Origin: Lasiodiplodia sp. COLG20
Taxonomy: Eukaryota > Ascomycota > Dothideomycetes > Botryosphaeriales > Botryosphaeriaceae
Direction: 5' to 3'
Assembly: GCA_009801085.1 (NCBI GenBank)
Contig: VNWV01000002.1
Coordinates: 868,001-932,000 of the forward strand
Length of the DNA stretch: 64,000 bases
Position 1 is the stretch's first letter; every line of letters starts with the position of its first letter. Below are positions 1-10,889 of the stretch, piece after piece. A program made the position numbers and the translations under genes. The notes under the pieces are model-generated. The model saw only the letters and a program-made list of their open reading frames with translations, did not search any database and had not been told where the DNA came from.

Positions 1-2626
1 ACCCAGTTCAACAACGACCCCGCCATCCACGGTATCCTCGTCCAGCTGCCCGTGCCCAAGCACATCTCCGAATACAACATCACCTCTGCCGTCGCCGACG
101 AGAAGGATGTGGATGGATTCGGTGTGCCGAACATCGGTGAGCTCGCCAAGCGCGGCGGCCGTCCTCTCTTTACGCCGTGCACGCCCAAGGGCGTCATGGT
201 CCTGCTCGAGAGCACCGGCGTGGACATCAAGGGCAAGAATGCCGTTGTTATCGGCCGGAGTGACATTGTCGGTAGCCCCGTGAGCTATCTGCTGAAAAAC
301 GCCGACGCTACCGTTACCGTCTGCCACTCCAAGACCAAGGATCTCCCCGAGATCGTCAAAACCGCCGACATTATTGTGGCTGCCATTGGCAAGGCTGGCT
401 TCGTCAAGGGCGACTGGGTCAAGCCTGGCGCCGTTGTCGTTGACGTTGGTACCAACTACATTCCCGATGCGTCCAAGAAGTCTGGCCAACGGCTGGTTGG
501 TGACGTCGACTTTGACGCCGCCGCCGAGGTCGCCTCCCACATTACTCCGGTCCCCGGCGGTGTCGGCCCTATGACGGTTGCCATGCTGCTCCAGAACGTT
601 GTTGATTCTGCGAACCACTACTTCGAGGAGCAGAAGGCCCGCCATGTGACCCCTCTTCCCCTCAAGCTGCAGCAGCCTGTTCCTTCGGATATTGCCATCT
701 CTCGCGCGCAGCAGCCCAAGCTGATCACCAAGGTTGCCGAGGAGATCGGCATCGCCAAGCATGAGCTTGAGCCGTACGGCGCATACAAGGCCAAGGTCGA
801 CCTGACGCTTCTGAAGCGTCTCGAGCACCGCCGTGACGGCCGCTATGTTGTTGTCACGGGCATCACGCCCACTCCTCTCGGCGAGGGCAAGTCAACCACC
901 ACTATGGGTCTGACTCAGGCGCTGGCCGCGCACCTCGGCCGTGTGTCCTTCGCCAATGTCCGTCAGCCCAGTCAGGGCCCGACATTCGGTATCAAGGGTG
1001 GCGCGGCTGGTGGTGGCTACAGCCAGGTCATTCCCATGGATGAGTTCAACATGCATCTTACTGGTGACATCCACGCCATCACTGCCGCCAACAACCTGCT
1101 TGCCGCAGCTATTGAGACCAGGATGTTCCATGAGAACACCCAGAAGGACGGCCCTCTCTACAGGCGTCTGGTACCTGCCAAGAAGGGCAAGAGGGAGTTT
1201 GCCCCTGTTATGTTCCGTCGTCTAAAGAAGCTCGGTATTAACAAGACTAACCCCGATGAGCTGACCGAGGAGGAGATTCGCCGCTTTGCCAGGCTTGATA
1301 TCGACCCTGAGACCATCACCTGGAGGCGTGTGCTTGATGTGAATGACAGGCACTTGCGTGGTGTCACTGTTGGCACTGCGGGCACCGAGAAGGGCCAGAC
1401 GCGCGAGACTGGTTTCGATATTTCTGTTGCCAGTGAGTGTATGGCTGTCCTTGCTCTCAGCAATGACCTTGCCGACATGCGTGAGCGTCTGGGTCGCATG
1501 GTCGTTGCTAGCTCTCGCAGCGGCGAGCCCGTCACTGCCGATGACATCGGCGCCGGTGGTGCTCTTACCGCTTTGATGAAGGACGCCATCAAGCCCAACC
1601 TCATGCAAACCCTGGAGGGTACCCCCGTGTTCGTCCACGCTGGTCCTTTCGCCAACATCTCGATCGGCGCTTCATCTGTCCTGGCCGACAAGCTTGCACT
1701 CAAGCTGGCCGGTACCGAGCCCGACGAGGACCACAGCAGCAAGACTGGCTTTGTTGTTACCGAGGCCGGCTTCGACTTCACCATGGGCGGTGAGCGTTTC
1801 TTCAACATCAAGTGCCGCTCTTCCGGCCTTGTCCCTGACGTTGTTGTCATCGTCGCCACGGTCCGTGCCCTCAAGGTCCACGGCGGCGGGCCAGACATCA
1901 CTCCTGGCGCTCAGCTGCCTGAGGTCTACCGCACCGAGAACGTCGAGGTTCTCCGCAAGGGCTGTGTCAACCTCAAGAAGCATATCCAGAACGCCAAGCA
2001 GTTCGGTGTCCCCGTTGTTGTTGCCATCAACCAGTTTGAGACGGACACGGATGCCGAGATTGCCGTCATCAGGGAGGAGGCGTTGGCTGCTGGTGCCGAG
2101 GACGCTATCAAGTCGAACCACTGGGCCGAGGGTGGTAAGGGTGCCATCGAGCTGGCCAAGGGCGTCGTCGCGGCCAGCGAGAAGCCCAAGGACTTCAAGC
2201 TGCTGTACGATCTCGAGGGGTCGGTTCAGGAGCGCATCGAGCGGATTGGTAAGATCATGTACGGCGCTGAGAAGGTCGAGTTCAGTGAGCTTGCCCAGAA
2301 GAAGGTCGACACGTACGTCAAGCAGGGCCTCGGCAACCTTCCCATCTGCGTTGCCAAGACGCAGTACAGTCTGTCCCATGACCCTGCCCTGAAGGGTGCA
2401 CCGGAAGGCTTCACCGTCCCCATCCGTGACGTCCGCATGGCGGCTGGTGCCGGATATCTGTAAGCCCCATCCGAGCCCAACCCCCTGAATAGTAACCGTG
2501 ACTAATCGGCCCCGCAGGTACGCTCTTGCCGCCGACATCCAGACGATTCCCGGCCTGCCCACCGCGCCCGGCTACCTGAATGTCGACGTCGACTTGGAGA
2601 CGGGCGAGATCGATGGTCTGTTCTAA
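1..2626 (+). CDS. ADE3: C1-tetrahydrofolate synthase (trifunctional), 5'-partial
   Basis: Makes and interconverts one-carbon folates through methylene-THF dehydrogenase, methenyl-THF cyclohydrolase and formyl-THF synthetase activities. The frame is open from base 1, so the N-terminus (probably under 100 residues) lies outside the window. The dehydrogenase/cyclohydrolase domain shows VQLPVP, PCTPKG and PGGVGPMT; the synthetase domain shows the ATP-binding [10 protein letters not shown] segment. One intron, 2460..2517 (GTAAGC...CAG), restores the frame and adds a C-terminus ending GEIDGLF. The uninterrupted frame before it stops immediately after the donor, which supports the splice. About 855 residues are visible, against 946 for yeast Ade3. 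Cytosolic and mitochondrial isoforms cannot be told apart because the leader is missing. Confidence 0.95.
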
Positions 2627-4049
2627 GCCTGTTTCGCGTGCATAGCCTGCCGCTTCTTCGTCAGCGTGTGCGGCTCGATGTCCGCACTCTTAACAGTGCG
2701 TGACTTAGCTCGTCTCGGCATTTCTTTGTATAATGTTCTCATGTAACGCCTTCAACGTCGGTCATCGGTAAAGGGGTCCTGGGCTCCGGATCAGAAAAAG
2801 TGCTTCCTCAACAAGCATCAGGTGTCTGGAGTTCCAAAAAAGATAACAAGATGAAACAGGGTTTTCTTTCATTGGCAGGAGGGAAGAGGAGGATCCAACG
2901 CCGCGCGGCTATGACGCTGCTAGATACCCCCCGTGGGCTGGTCGGTCGCTTCACCAGCGACGCTCACAGATAGTAACAACGAAATTACACACACACGGAG
3001 TACCGGAGGGCTGGGACTATCTCGAGCACAAGCACGCCACGGGTCCTTTACCTCATCAAAGTCCATGCTCTCGTCTTTGCCTGCGAATCACAGACAAGGC
3101 ACTAATCGTGACCAAAGGAATCGCGTGTGGCGGAGGTGGCCTTTCCATTAGGCGTCTCATCCGCGAAGCGGTACTGTCGTGCTGCGGCCAATGATTAGCG
3201 CCAACCCAATGCAAGTCTGACAGCATTGGCTGGGTTGAGGTCCCAGCATGTTGTAGCTCGTACAGAAGGTCGGCAAATCGCAGTGACGGTTGCCGTCGAC
3301 GTGTCCGCGTGATTTGGGGGGATTTGCGTGGTTTCCGGCCACGAACGGCGCCTGAAGATTCGTGCTGGTATGGTCGTGGTAGAGTTGACGTCCCAAAATG
3401 GACACATCCGGCAATTGCTCAGCCCTGTGGTGGTACGGCAGCGGCGGTGATCCTGGCTTGCGGCTGCGAATATCGGAGGCATTTTAGCAGTTGAATTCCG
3501 TCATTCATGCTGAGGGCCGACGGAAGCCGACACTAGACCCCGCAAATGAGCCCACATTTATTCAGGAACCCATGACGACCGGTCCGTGCCGCGGCGCAAA
3601 ATTTTGTTAGCTCACCACCGCACGCCTCCCTGGGTGCGTCAGGTCAGTTGTTGTTACGCAAAAGTTGAACGCTTTGAACGACGACAGGAAGCCCAATGTC
3701 AGGAGAGAAGAGTGGTTCTTGCCTTGCTGCATGCGGGGGATTATCGAGGACCCTATCTGGAGCCCCAGATCGATGTGGGGGTGCACTGTCAATCCGATGG
3801 CTTCAACCGTCCAGCCAGGGCGGCCTGGGGGAGGCGACGAAGACGGTCGGTCCGTATCGTTGCACTGACTGATCCATCCCCAAAAAGTCAAAGGTCCTAG
3901 CGGTACATCTTACGTTTCCCATCTATAAGACGTTTCTTCTTTGTACATACCTACCCTCTCTTCGCCGTCGTCGATTCCAGTTCTTCACGGCCGCCACACA
4001 TCCCAAAAATTTTCACTCCGGTCTTTCTCGCGTCCCGGCCAAACCAACT
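2627..4049. other. Intergenic region upstream of the permease
   Basis: No coding sequence is supported. Open frames are short and overlap on both strands, with no recognisable domain. A TATA-like TATAAG lies at about 3924, some 120 bases before the permease ATG, followed by a CT-rich stretch typical of fungal promoters. Confidence 0.5.
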
Positions 4050-5872
4050 ATGTCTTCCCCGCACGCCGAAGCGGGGACCCTTCCCACCAAGGGATCCCAG
4101 GACTCGCTGCCCGCGTTCGCCATCGACGAGAAGGAGGGAGGCGATGTGATCCGGATCCCGCAGACGGCCCAGGCTGCCTACAAGGGCATTTTCTCGCCCC
4201 GGCGTATGCAGGTCATCGCTCTCGGAGGTTCCATTGGCAGCGGACTGTTCATTACCACCGGCCGTGGTCTCTCTACCGGTGGCCCCGGCGGCTTCGTTTT
4301 CGGCTACGGTTTCGTCGCCATCCTGGTGTGGTGTGTGTTGCAGCTGCTCACCGAAATGACCATCGCCTTTCCCGTATCCGGTAACCTGTTCGAGTACGCG
4401 GACCGTTGGGTTGACCCGGCCCTGGCCTTTGCTGCCGGCTTTGCCGAGTGGCTCGGATGGACTGCCGTGTGCGCGGCTGAGGCCACCATGTTCACAGTTC
4501 TGATCAACTACTGGGCCGAGGGCAGCGTTCACGATGCTGTCTGGTGTAAGTTTAATCTGTGCCGGTTGGAGGTGTAAATGGCTTCTCACGAATTCCATCA
4601 GTGTCCATCTTCCTCGTCGTTGTCTTCGGTCTGTTCTTCCTACCCAGCAAGGCTTTTGCTTGGTTTGAATACGTCACGTCCCTGGTCAAGGTCGTTGCCT
4701 TCTTGACTATCTTCTGGTCCTCGGTCGCGATCATGGCCGGCGGCGGTCCGAAGGGCTACGTCCACACGGGAGAAACGTGGAGGAACTCTGTGGTTTTCAA
4801 GAACGGCTTTGCGGTATGCCTTGATAATGCCAAATCCAAAAGGACAGCCTGCTGACGACTCCGCCTTAGGGTATTGGCCAGTGCATGATGTTGGCATGCT
4901 GGGCTTACGGTGACCAAGTCTTCATCGGAATCATGGGTGGTGAGGCATTTTTCCCCCGTCTTTCCATGGGTCGCGCTTGCAAGATGGTCACTGGTCGCAT
5001 GTTTGTCATCTACATGCTGTCCATCATGTGGATTTCGCTCCTCGTTCCGTCCGATGATGATCGTTTGTACGGTTCTTCGGGCGCTGCTGCATCGCCCTTC
5101 ATTATTGCTATGCAGGATGCTGGTATCACCGGCCTCCCTCACTTCCTTAACGGCGTTATCGTCGTCGGTGTGACTGCCATTGCTTGCGAGAGTATTTACA
5201 TTGCGTCGCGTACCCTGCGGTCACTGGCTGCGCAGGGTCTGATTCCGAAATTCATGGCGGTTGTCGACGCCAGGGGCCGTCCGCGGTGGAGTCTTGCTGT
5301 GACGAGTGTCGTCGCAGTCACCCTGACCTACATCAACCTGAGCAGTAAGTATCAGTTCACGACAGGATGAAAGTCACAGCCACTAACTCTTAACAGGCGG
5401 TGGTGTCACCATCTTCACGTGGTTCACGTCCATCACGTCTTCCTCTTTCTTCTCCGTCTGGATTATTCTCGTCATCGTGTCCTGGCGTTTCCGCGCCGCC
5501 CTGAAGGCTCAGAACGACCCGCTTTTCGACCAAATCTACGCCTGGAAGGCCACCTATTATTACTTCACGCTGGGCTGGCTGGCACTCGGCTGCGCGCTGC
5601 TCACCGCCGCCTGCATCTACGTCGGCCTGTACCCCGTTGACGGCGGTGGCCTGTCGGTCGAGTCGTTCTTTCAATACGTGCTCGGCCTGATCCTTATCCT
5701 TACCAGCTACATCGGCTACAAGGTCATCTTCCGCACCAAGATCCGCGACGTCAAGACGGTAGACTTGATGTCTGACCGCCGGCCGCTGTCCGACGACGAC
5801 ATCGCGGAGCTGGACGCATACTACAAGCAGGGAATTTACAGGCGTTTCGCGAGCTATTTCACTATTTGGTAG
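4050..5872 (+). CDS. Amino-acid permease, APC superfamily (YAT family)
   Basis: Predicted plasma-membrane proton/amino-acid symporter. Exons 4050..4545, 4602..4813, 4870..5344 and 5397..5872 join in phase to give 552 residues, the usual size for the family. The first membrane segment carries the diagnostic GGSIGSGLF motif, and hydrophobic segments continue through the protein (about 12 expected). The N-terminus is hydrophilic with an acidic stretch before the core, and the C-terminus is charged and cytosolic, as in Gap1- and Agp1-type permeases. Introns are 52-56 bases with GTAAGT or GTATGC donors. Substrate cannot be read from sequence. It is convergent with the WKF-domain gene downstream. 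Confidence 0.93.
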
Positions 5873-6563
5873 ATGATGTTAGATCTGGGGATTACGGGTT
5901 AGAAAAAGTCAGCAGTGCTGAAAAAGGTAGCCACTGGCTTTATGTAAGACTTTTGAGAAGAACACGACAAAGGTCTTCGGTTTCTGGTACAGTTTTGTTT
6001 TTGGGTATTCGTTCGCGATTCATACTGTAGAATGAGGGAAATACCTTCGCAATGAAAATTACACGCGTACTTTGGCACACATACAAGCATTTGGCACCAT
6101 GTACCTTTTTCTCAATCGTGCATGCAGTTATTCTCGCGCAATCTATTTTCCGGGGTTACTCCCGATCTTGTGGCGCCGATAGTGGCAATATATTGCTTCT
6201 GATTGTCTGATCCAACGCCATCCGAGACCTGTTCTCGGGTGAAAATAAAGCCTTCGATGGCTGACTCTCGCACCTGCATATCACACGCACCCGCATACCC
6301 GTAAAGAGAAACCTACATCTGCAGCCTCCTCCTATAGTTCTTCACACAGGTGCGGGCGGCTTCATTTCCACCGATTCAGCTTTGCAATGCATCATCAGCC
6401 CCGATCGCGGTAGGATCACTCCGCAACGTTGAGCGTCCCGCTGTCTGAAATCAGCACTTCCGCTGCGAACTCTGTACGTTTTTGCACTTCCGGAGCTGTG
6501 GCGTCAGGCTATGCTGCTTGTGAATCCGATCAAACAGATTGATTCTCGTGCGCCTGTTGTACC
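5873..6563. other. Intergenic region between convergent genes
   Basis: Contains the 3' flanks of the permease and of the WKF-domain gene. I see no gene, tRNA or repeat in it. Confidence 0.6.
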
Positions 6564-7799
6564 TCACTCGCTGTCGCTACTGGTGTCGCTGGTGTCGCTA
6601 CTGTCATCTTTCTTGCTCTTCTTGCGAGCCTGAGACTGCGACCCTGAATCCGAATCATCGCTGCTTGAACTATCAGAGTCGGAGTCAGAGTCGGAATCTG
6701 AGTCGGAATCGGAATCAGAGCTGGAACTCGAGTCAGAGTCGGAGCTGGGCTCCTCTGAGCTGCTTGACACAACCGAGCTCTCATCACTAGAGCTTTCATC
6801 CTCGCTGCTGCTGCTGCTGACGTCCACGGTACGCGATTTACGAGGACGCGAGCGCTTCTTGTTGCTGTCCTCAGGAGCCTCGGCCTCCTTCGGTTGTTGA
6901 ATTGTTTTGCTAACCATGGCAGGCGGCTCATCCACATGGCCAAGAGCCTTGAGCACCTTCTCGGCACGGTGGCGCTTGGCGAGATCGTCCTTGGACTCGC
7001 CGGACGCCTCCTTTAGATTTCCCTCAGCCTGCTCCTTGAGGCGATAACGCGCAGCAGCGCCTTTGAGGCCGGCAATGTATGCCTCAACGGCCGGGTCATA
7101 GGATGCCGGGACACGGAAAAGGTTGAAGAGGTTCTTGAGAAGATCGACTTGGTTCTTCTTGTTGAACTTCCAGTTTGAGCGGTCGGCATGGTATTGCTGC
7201 AAGTAGGAGACGTAAGGCAAGACTTGCTTCTCCTGTTGAGCGGCCTCGGCGGCTCTGGCGGCGTTGCGCTGGTCCTTCTTCGCCTTCTTCAGGTCCTTTT
7301 TCGAAGGCTCTGGCTTTGATTCGTCGGCCGGAGAGTCCTCGACTGCTGATTCGGTACTCGGGACAATGCTGTCTTCAGTCGAGGACCCATCTTGAGACTT
7401 GACCCAGGCGCGGAACAGCTGTTGGCCGCTATCACCGTCGGATTTCTTAGTGTCGGGAGTGAAGCTCACGGACTTCTTCCGCTGCAGAGACTTGACCGGT
7501 GTGGCAAGCACTGTCTCCTTGGATTTCTTTTTCTTTTCCTTCTTTTCCTTTTTGGAGGGCTCGTCGGAAGGCGAAGTGGGTTCCTCAGCTGGTGCGGTCT
7601 TCCTCTTCTTTGATTTCTTCGAAGGTGCTCCGGTTGATTGGTCGTTCAACTCGCTCTTGCCGGCGCCTTCCTCATCACGAACTCTCTTTTTGGAAGCGGA
7701 AGGGGAGTGTGCAGCTGGACTTTCGTCATTTGCGTGCTTTAGCTTGAGGCCTAGCTTTTTCCACGCAGGCACGCGGGAGGAGTCCGGAGTGGCCACCAT
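6564..7799 (-). CDS. WKF-domain protein with Lys-rich and Ser/Asp-rich low-complexity regions
   Basis: Single-exon gene of 411 residues starting at the ATG at 7799; the upstream open frame has no better ATG. The N-terminal half is Lys/Ser/Glu-rich with several basic KKxKK clusters, which suggests nuclear or nucleolar location. The short conserved WKF motif (Trp at about residue 210, NWKFNKKNQ) defines the WKF (DUF2373, C7orf50-like) domain and is followed by a helical segment. The C-terminus is a long SDSDSD-type tract resembling the acidic Ser repeats of Srp40/Nopp140. A ribosome-biogenesis role is inferred from this architecture only. It is divergent from the proteasome gene across a 334-base shared promoter. 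Confidence 0.85.
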   Translation of the reverse strand: MVATPDSSRVPAWKKLGLKLKHANDESPAAHSPSASKKRVRDEEGAGKSELNDQSTGAPSKKSKKRKTAPAEEPTSPSDEPSKKEKKEKKKKSKETVLATPVKSLQRKKSVSFTPDTKKSDGDSGQQLFRAWVKSQDGSSTEDSIVPSTESAVEDSPADESKPEPSKKDLKKAKKDQRNAARAAEAAQQEKQVLPYVSYLQQYHADRSNWKFNKKNQVDLLKNLFNLFRVPASYDPAVEAYIAGLKGAAARYRLKEQAEGNLKEASGESKDDLAKRHRAEKVLKALGHVDEPPAMVSKTIQQPKEAEAPEDSNKKRSRPRKSRTVDVSSSSSEDESSSDESSVVSSSSEEPSSDSDSSSSSDSDSDSDSDSDSDSDSSSSDDSDSGSQSQARKKSKKDDSSDTSDTSSDSE

Positions 7800-8133
7800 G
7801 GTGAGTGACCTGTAGAGAGAAGCGGAGGAGAGTGGGACGGCGGCAGATTGAGTTTTCTCAGCTGGTGCGGTCGTGCTGGGCCATGTCGAAAAATTCCCAC
7901 GGGGGCGCTGATTGGCCGGAGCGGCGGGCGGCGATCCTGGGCGCGGCGCTGGGCTGGTCCGAGCTCGAGGCGGCTCTCGCAGGCTCCGACAGCAACGCGT
8001 TGACATAGCTCGATAGCTCCATCAACCACCCTCCCTCCGCAACCGCCATCGCAGCCCGCATTTGCCGCCGCCCACCTTCTAGACCCTTCATCACTGCAGC
8101 TGAGCCGAGCACCCGCTTCACATAAAGCCCGCC
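7800..8133. promoter_or_regulatory. Divergent promoter, WKF gene / SCL1
   Basis: 334 bases separate the start codons of two genes transcribed away from each other, so both promoters must lie here or overlap the 5' UTRs. It is GC-rich, with an ATTGGC (CCAAT-type) hexamer near 7911. No TATA box is evident. Confidence 0.6.
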
Positions 8134-9286
8134 ATGTCTGGTGCGTCGCTCTCCGTCCGCTCCAGCGAGAGCTCCCCGAGCTGACCCACGACCGTCCAAC
8201 AGGAAGCGCAGGCTACGACCGACACATTACCATCTTCTCCGACCAGGGTCGTCTGTACCAAGTCGGTACGTTGTCGTCGCACCCCAAGAAACAAAGGCAC
8301 ACGGCTGATGGAACGTCACAGAATATGCATTCAAGGCCATTACTGCGGCGAACATCACGTCGATCGGAGTGAGGGGCAAGGACTGCGCCGTCGTCCTGAC
8401 CCAGAAGAAGGTCCCCGTACGTAGTGGGCTCCCACGTGTCTGACGGCCGTACTGACCACGCCGCGTGCAGGACAAGCTCATTGAGCCCTCGTCCGTCTCG
8501 TACGTCTTCAAGATCTCGCCTTCGGTCGGTTGCGTCATGACGGGCTCCATCGCCGATGCCCGGGCATCGGTCATCCGCGCGCAGGGCGAGGCGGCTGAGT
8601 TCCGCTACAAGTATGGCTACGAGATGCCCTGCGACGTGCTTGCCAAGCGGATAGCAAACATCAGCCAGGTCTACACTCAGAAGGTAAGTTCGGTCCGGAG
8701 TTGCAGGCTTTGTAGTAGCGCGTGGACGGCGGCGTGCGTGTGCAGTGGCGACTTCTGCCGTCCGTGGACGGCTGGAGACAGCAGCTCCACTTGCGGCTGA
8801 AGGCGTGCTCGAGCCCCCCACACGTGGCAACATTTGCAATGGTTCGCGAGCGGTGAACGAAAATTTGTGGAGGTGGAGCTGATGTGTGGCGGTGCATAGG
8901 CTTACATGCGACCGCTCGGAGTCGCTATGACGCTGATCTCGGTGGACTCGGAATATGGTCCTCAGCTGTACAAGTGCGACCCCGCAGGCTACTACGTGGG
9001 CTACAAGGCAACGGCATCCGGCCCGAAGACGCAGGAGGCGCTGAACTTCCTCGAGAAGAAGCTGAAGAACCGCGAGGCAGCCGAGGGTGACTGGAAGGAA
9101 GTGGTGGAGCTGGGCATTTCGACGCTAAGCCAGGTGCTGAGCGTCGACTTCAAGAAGGGCGAGCTGGAGATCGGAATCGTGGGTGGCCCACGGGCTGACG
9201 GGCAGGCGGGAACCGACGCCGAGTTCCGCGTGCTCAGCGAGGACGAGATCGATGAGCGGTTACAGGCGATTGCGGACAAGGACTGA
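8134..9286 (+). CDS. SCL1: 20S proteasome subunit alpha-1 (alpha type 6)
   Basis: Structural alpha-ring subunit of the 20S core particle. Exons 8134..8140, 8203..8265, 8322..8416, 8471..8683 and 8900..9286 join in phase to 254 residues (yeast Scl1 is 252). The N-terminus carries the alpha-subunit signature [10 protein letters not shown]...GRLYQVEYA, which is the variant typical of this subunit. The first coding exon is only 7 bases (ATG TCT G), so the start depends on splicing into exon 2. The last intron (8684..8899) is 216 bases, longer than its neighbours. The C-terminus is short and acidic. Confidence 0.96.
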
Positions 9287-10214
9287 GCGAGACATGACAT
9301 TACAAGCGTTGAGGAGGCGCAGTGTGGTGGTGCCGATAGCGCCTCGTGGGCTTGAGCAGGGGTTGCATCGTCGGGAATCTGGTGCGACGGCGAGCGCGCA
9401 TCATCCGTGCAGGGCGGTTCAGCCGCGACGGGGGTCTTGTACGTATCGGTAGCTCTCTTTCGGCCAAGCAGCACGCATTCAGCTCGGACTCGTCCCTTTT
9501 TGCTCAGCACATGCCCGTATTGGAGCAGCTCACAGAAACACAGCCGCCATGTGGCGGGCCTCCGCACGCGCGCGTGGTGGCCGGCTGATGGGCGCCAGGG
9601 CAGCACGGCGCTGCGGAAGCGAGAGCCTGCTGCTAATTTTGCGCGGGCCAGCCAATCCACTGCAGCGCGGAGCTCTTCAGCGATAACGTGAGCGGTCGCA
9701 ACGGGGCGACGTCTCGGTGGCATTAGCTGCCTTGGGCCGTGGCGGCTGGGCGTGGCGCTTGCGAAGCTGACTTCGACTGCAAGCGATCCACTGCCCACTG
9801 ACTCTCGACTGCGCATCACTTTCAGCTTCGACCTCTTTTCGTGCTGTGAAGATTCCCATCCTTCGTCATGGCCGCGCCGATCCGGCCCAACCCCCCTCCC
9901 CTGCGTTGCTGAACTCGCCCAGCTGGCTTCCGAGCCGCGCTGAGAGCCACAGGCTCCACTGCCGTGCCATGCTCGGCACGCGCACAGGCAGCGGGAGGAG
10001 CCATGAGCCGGACCCTTCTTGCAAACCGAAGGCGTCGGCCGTTACCTGGGTCGAACCTTCCTTCGCCGGCTCTGTCAACTCACGTAGTGCCATGGACGAG
10101 CTCTCTTTTTTATAACGTCCGCGTGGACGGTTAGTCTTTTGTTGATCCCCAAGCCCACTACTTCTTTCCATTCTCCCGCCCACTCTTTGCCCGTAATTGT
10201 AATTCTTTAGCACC
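9287..10214. other. Intergenic region
   Basis: About 930 bases without a supportable gene; short frames occur on both strands without domains. Near 10107 there is a TTTTTATAA stretch about 100 bases before the next ATG that could serve as a TATA element. Confidence 0.5.
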
Positions 10215-10889
10215 ATGGCCGACGGACGTACGTCTCCTCCGCTCCTGTCTCGCCGTCTCTCTACTGACGCAGAATCTAGTCAATGATGCCCGAGCCATTC
10301 GCATTGCGGAGATCATGACGGATTTCCGGAACTTGCAGCACTACATAGCACAGATCCGGGTATCGCCATCACCAGAAGAATTCTATCTCGAAGGATACAC
10401 CCTCGTCCGCCAGTGCCACGCCGAGGCCCAGGCAGTCCTCAATGCCCCCTTCAACGCCAATCCCTCGCCCGGCGAGGATGTGGAGCAGCAGAAGGTGCTC
10501 CTCAAAGCGTGCGGCGCCCCCTCTCTTTCCCGGATTCCCGACGCTAACTCGGCCGTCCAGGGTGCTCCTAGATGCCAGTCTACGCCGCTTCCGCTGCCAG
10601 AGAATCTACCTGCGCGCAACGGCAGCCATGCGTTGGATCAACTCGCGCAACGCCATGTTGCGGGGGCAGAGCGCGGATCCTGCGGGGCTGCAGAACGTCG
10701 ACGCTTCCCTGCAAGCGGTGAGCATGCACGGCGGCTCGATTCGAGGACTGGGCTAACGCAGCGGTGCAGGAGCTTGCGAACATCACGGACGAATACGTCG
10801 AGTACAGCCTCCGGGCCCAGGACGTCCAGCAAGGGAAATGGCTCAACGAGGACCCTGAGCTCGCCATCATGCAGCAGTACTTGTTCTAG
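10215..10889 (+). CDS. Uncharacterised helical protein
   Basis: I do not recognise this protein. Exons 10215..10227, 10280..10508, 10561..10717 and 10770..10889 join in phase to 172 residues. The acceptor CTAG at 10279 is required, because the nearby CAG would give a stop. The product starts MADGLNDARAIRIAEI, is predicted largely helical, and has a basic central segment (LRRFRCQRIYLRATAAMRW). It contains no signal peptide or membrane segment. The spacing of a helical N-terminus followed by an Arg-rich helix loosely recalls GINS-type subunits, but I could not align it convincingly. The exon phases and the lack of stops support a real gene. Confidence 0.7.

Noticed and set aside
1672..2562. Long minus-strand open frame (296 codons)
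   Set aside because: It is the exact antisense of the C1-THF synthase coding region, Leu/Asp/Gly-rich, and has no domain; it is a codon-bias shadow.
6564..6800. GAGTCGGAATC-type tandem repeats as a possible regulatory satellite
   Set aside because: They encode the Ser/Asp repeat tail of the WKF-domain protein and are explained by coding.
10040..10120. B-box-like GGTTCGACCC on the minus strand suggesting a tRNA
   Set aside because: No A box at the right distance and no foldable acceptor or T stem.
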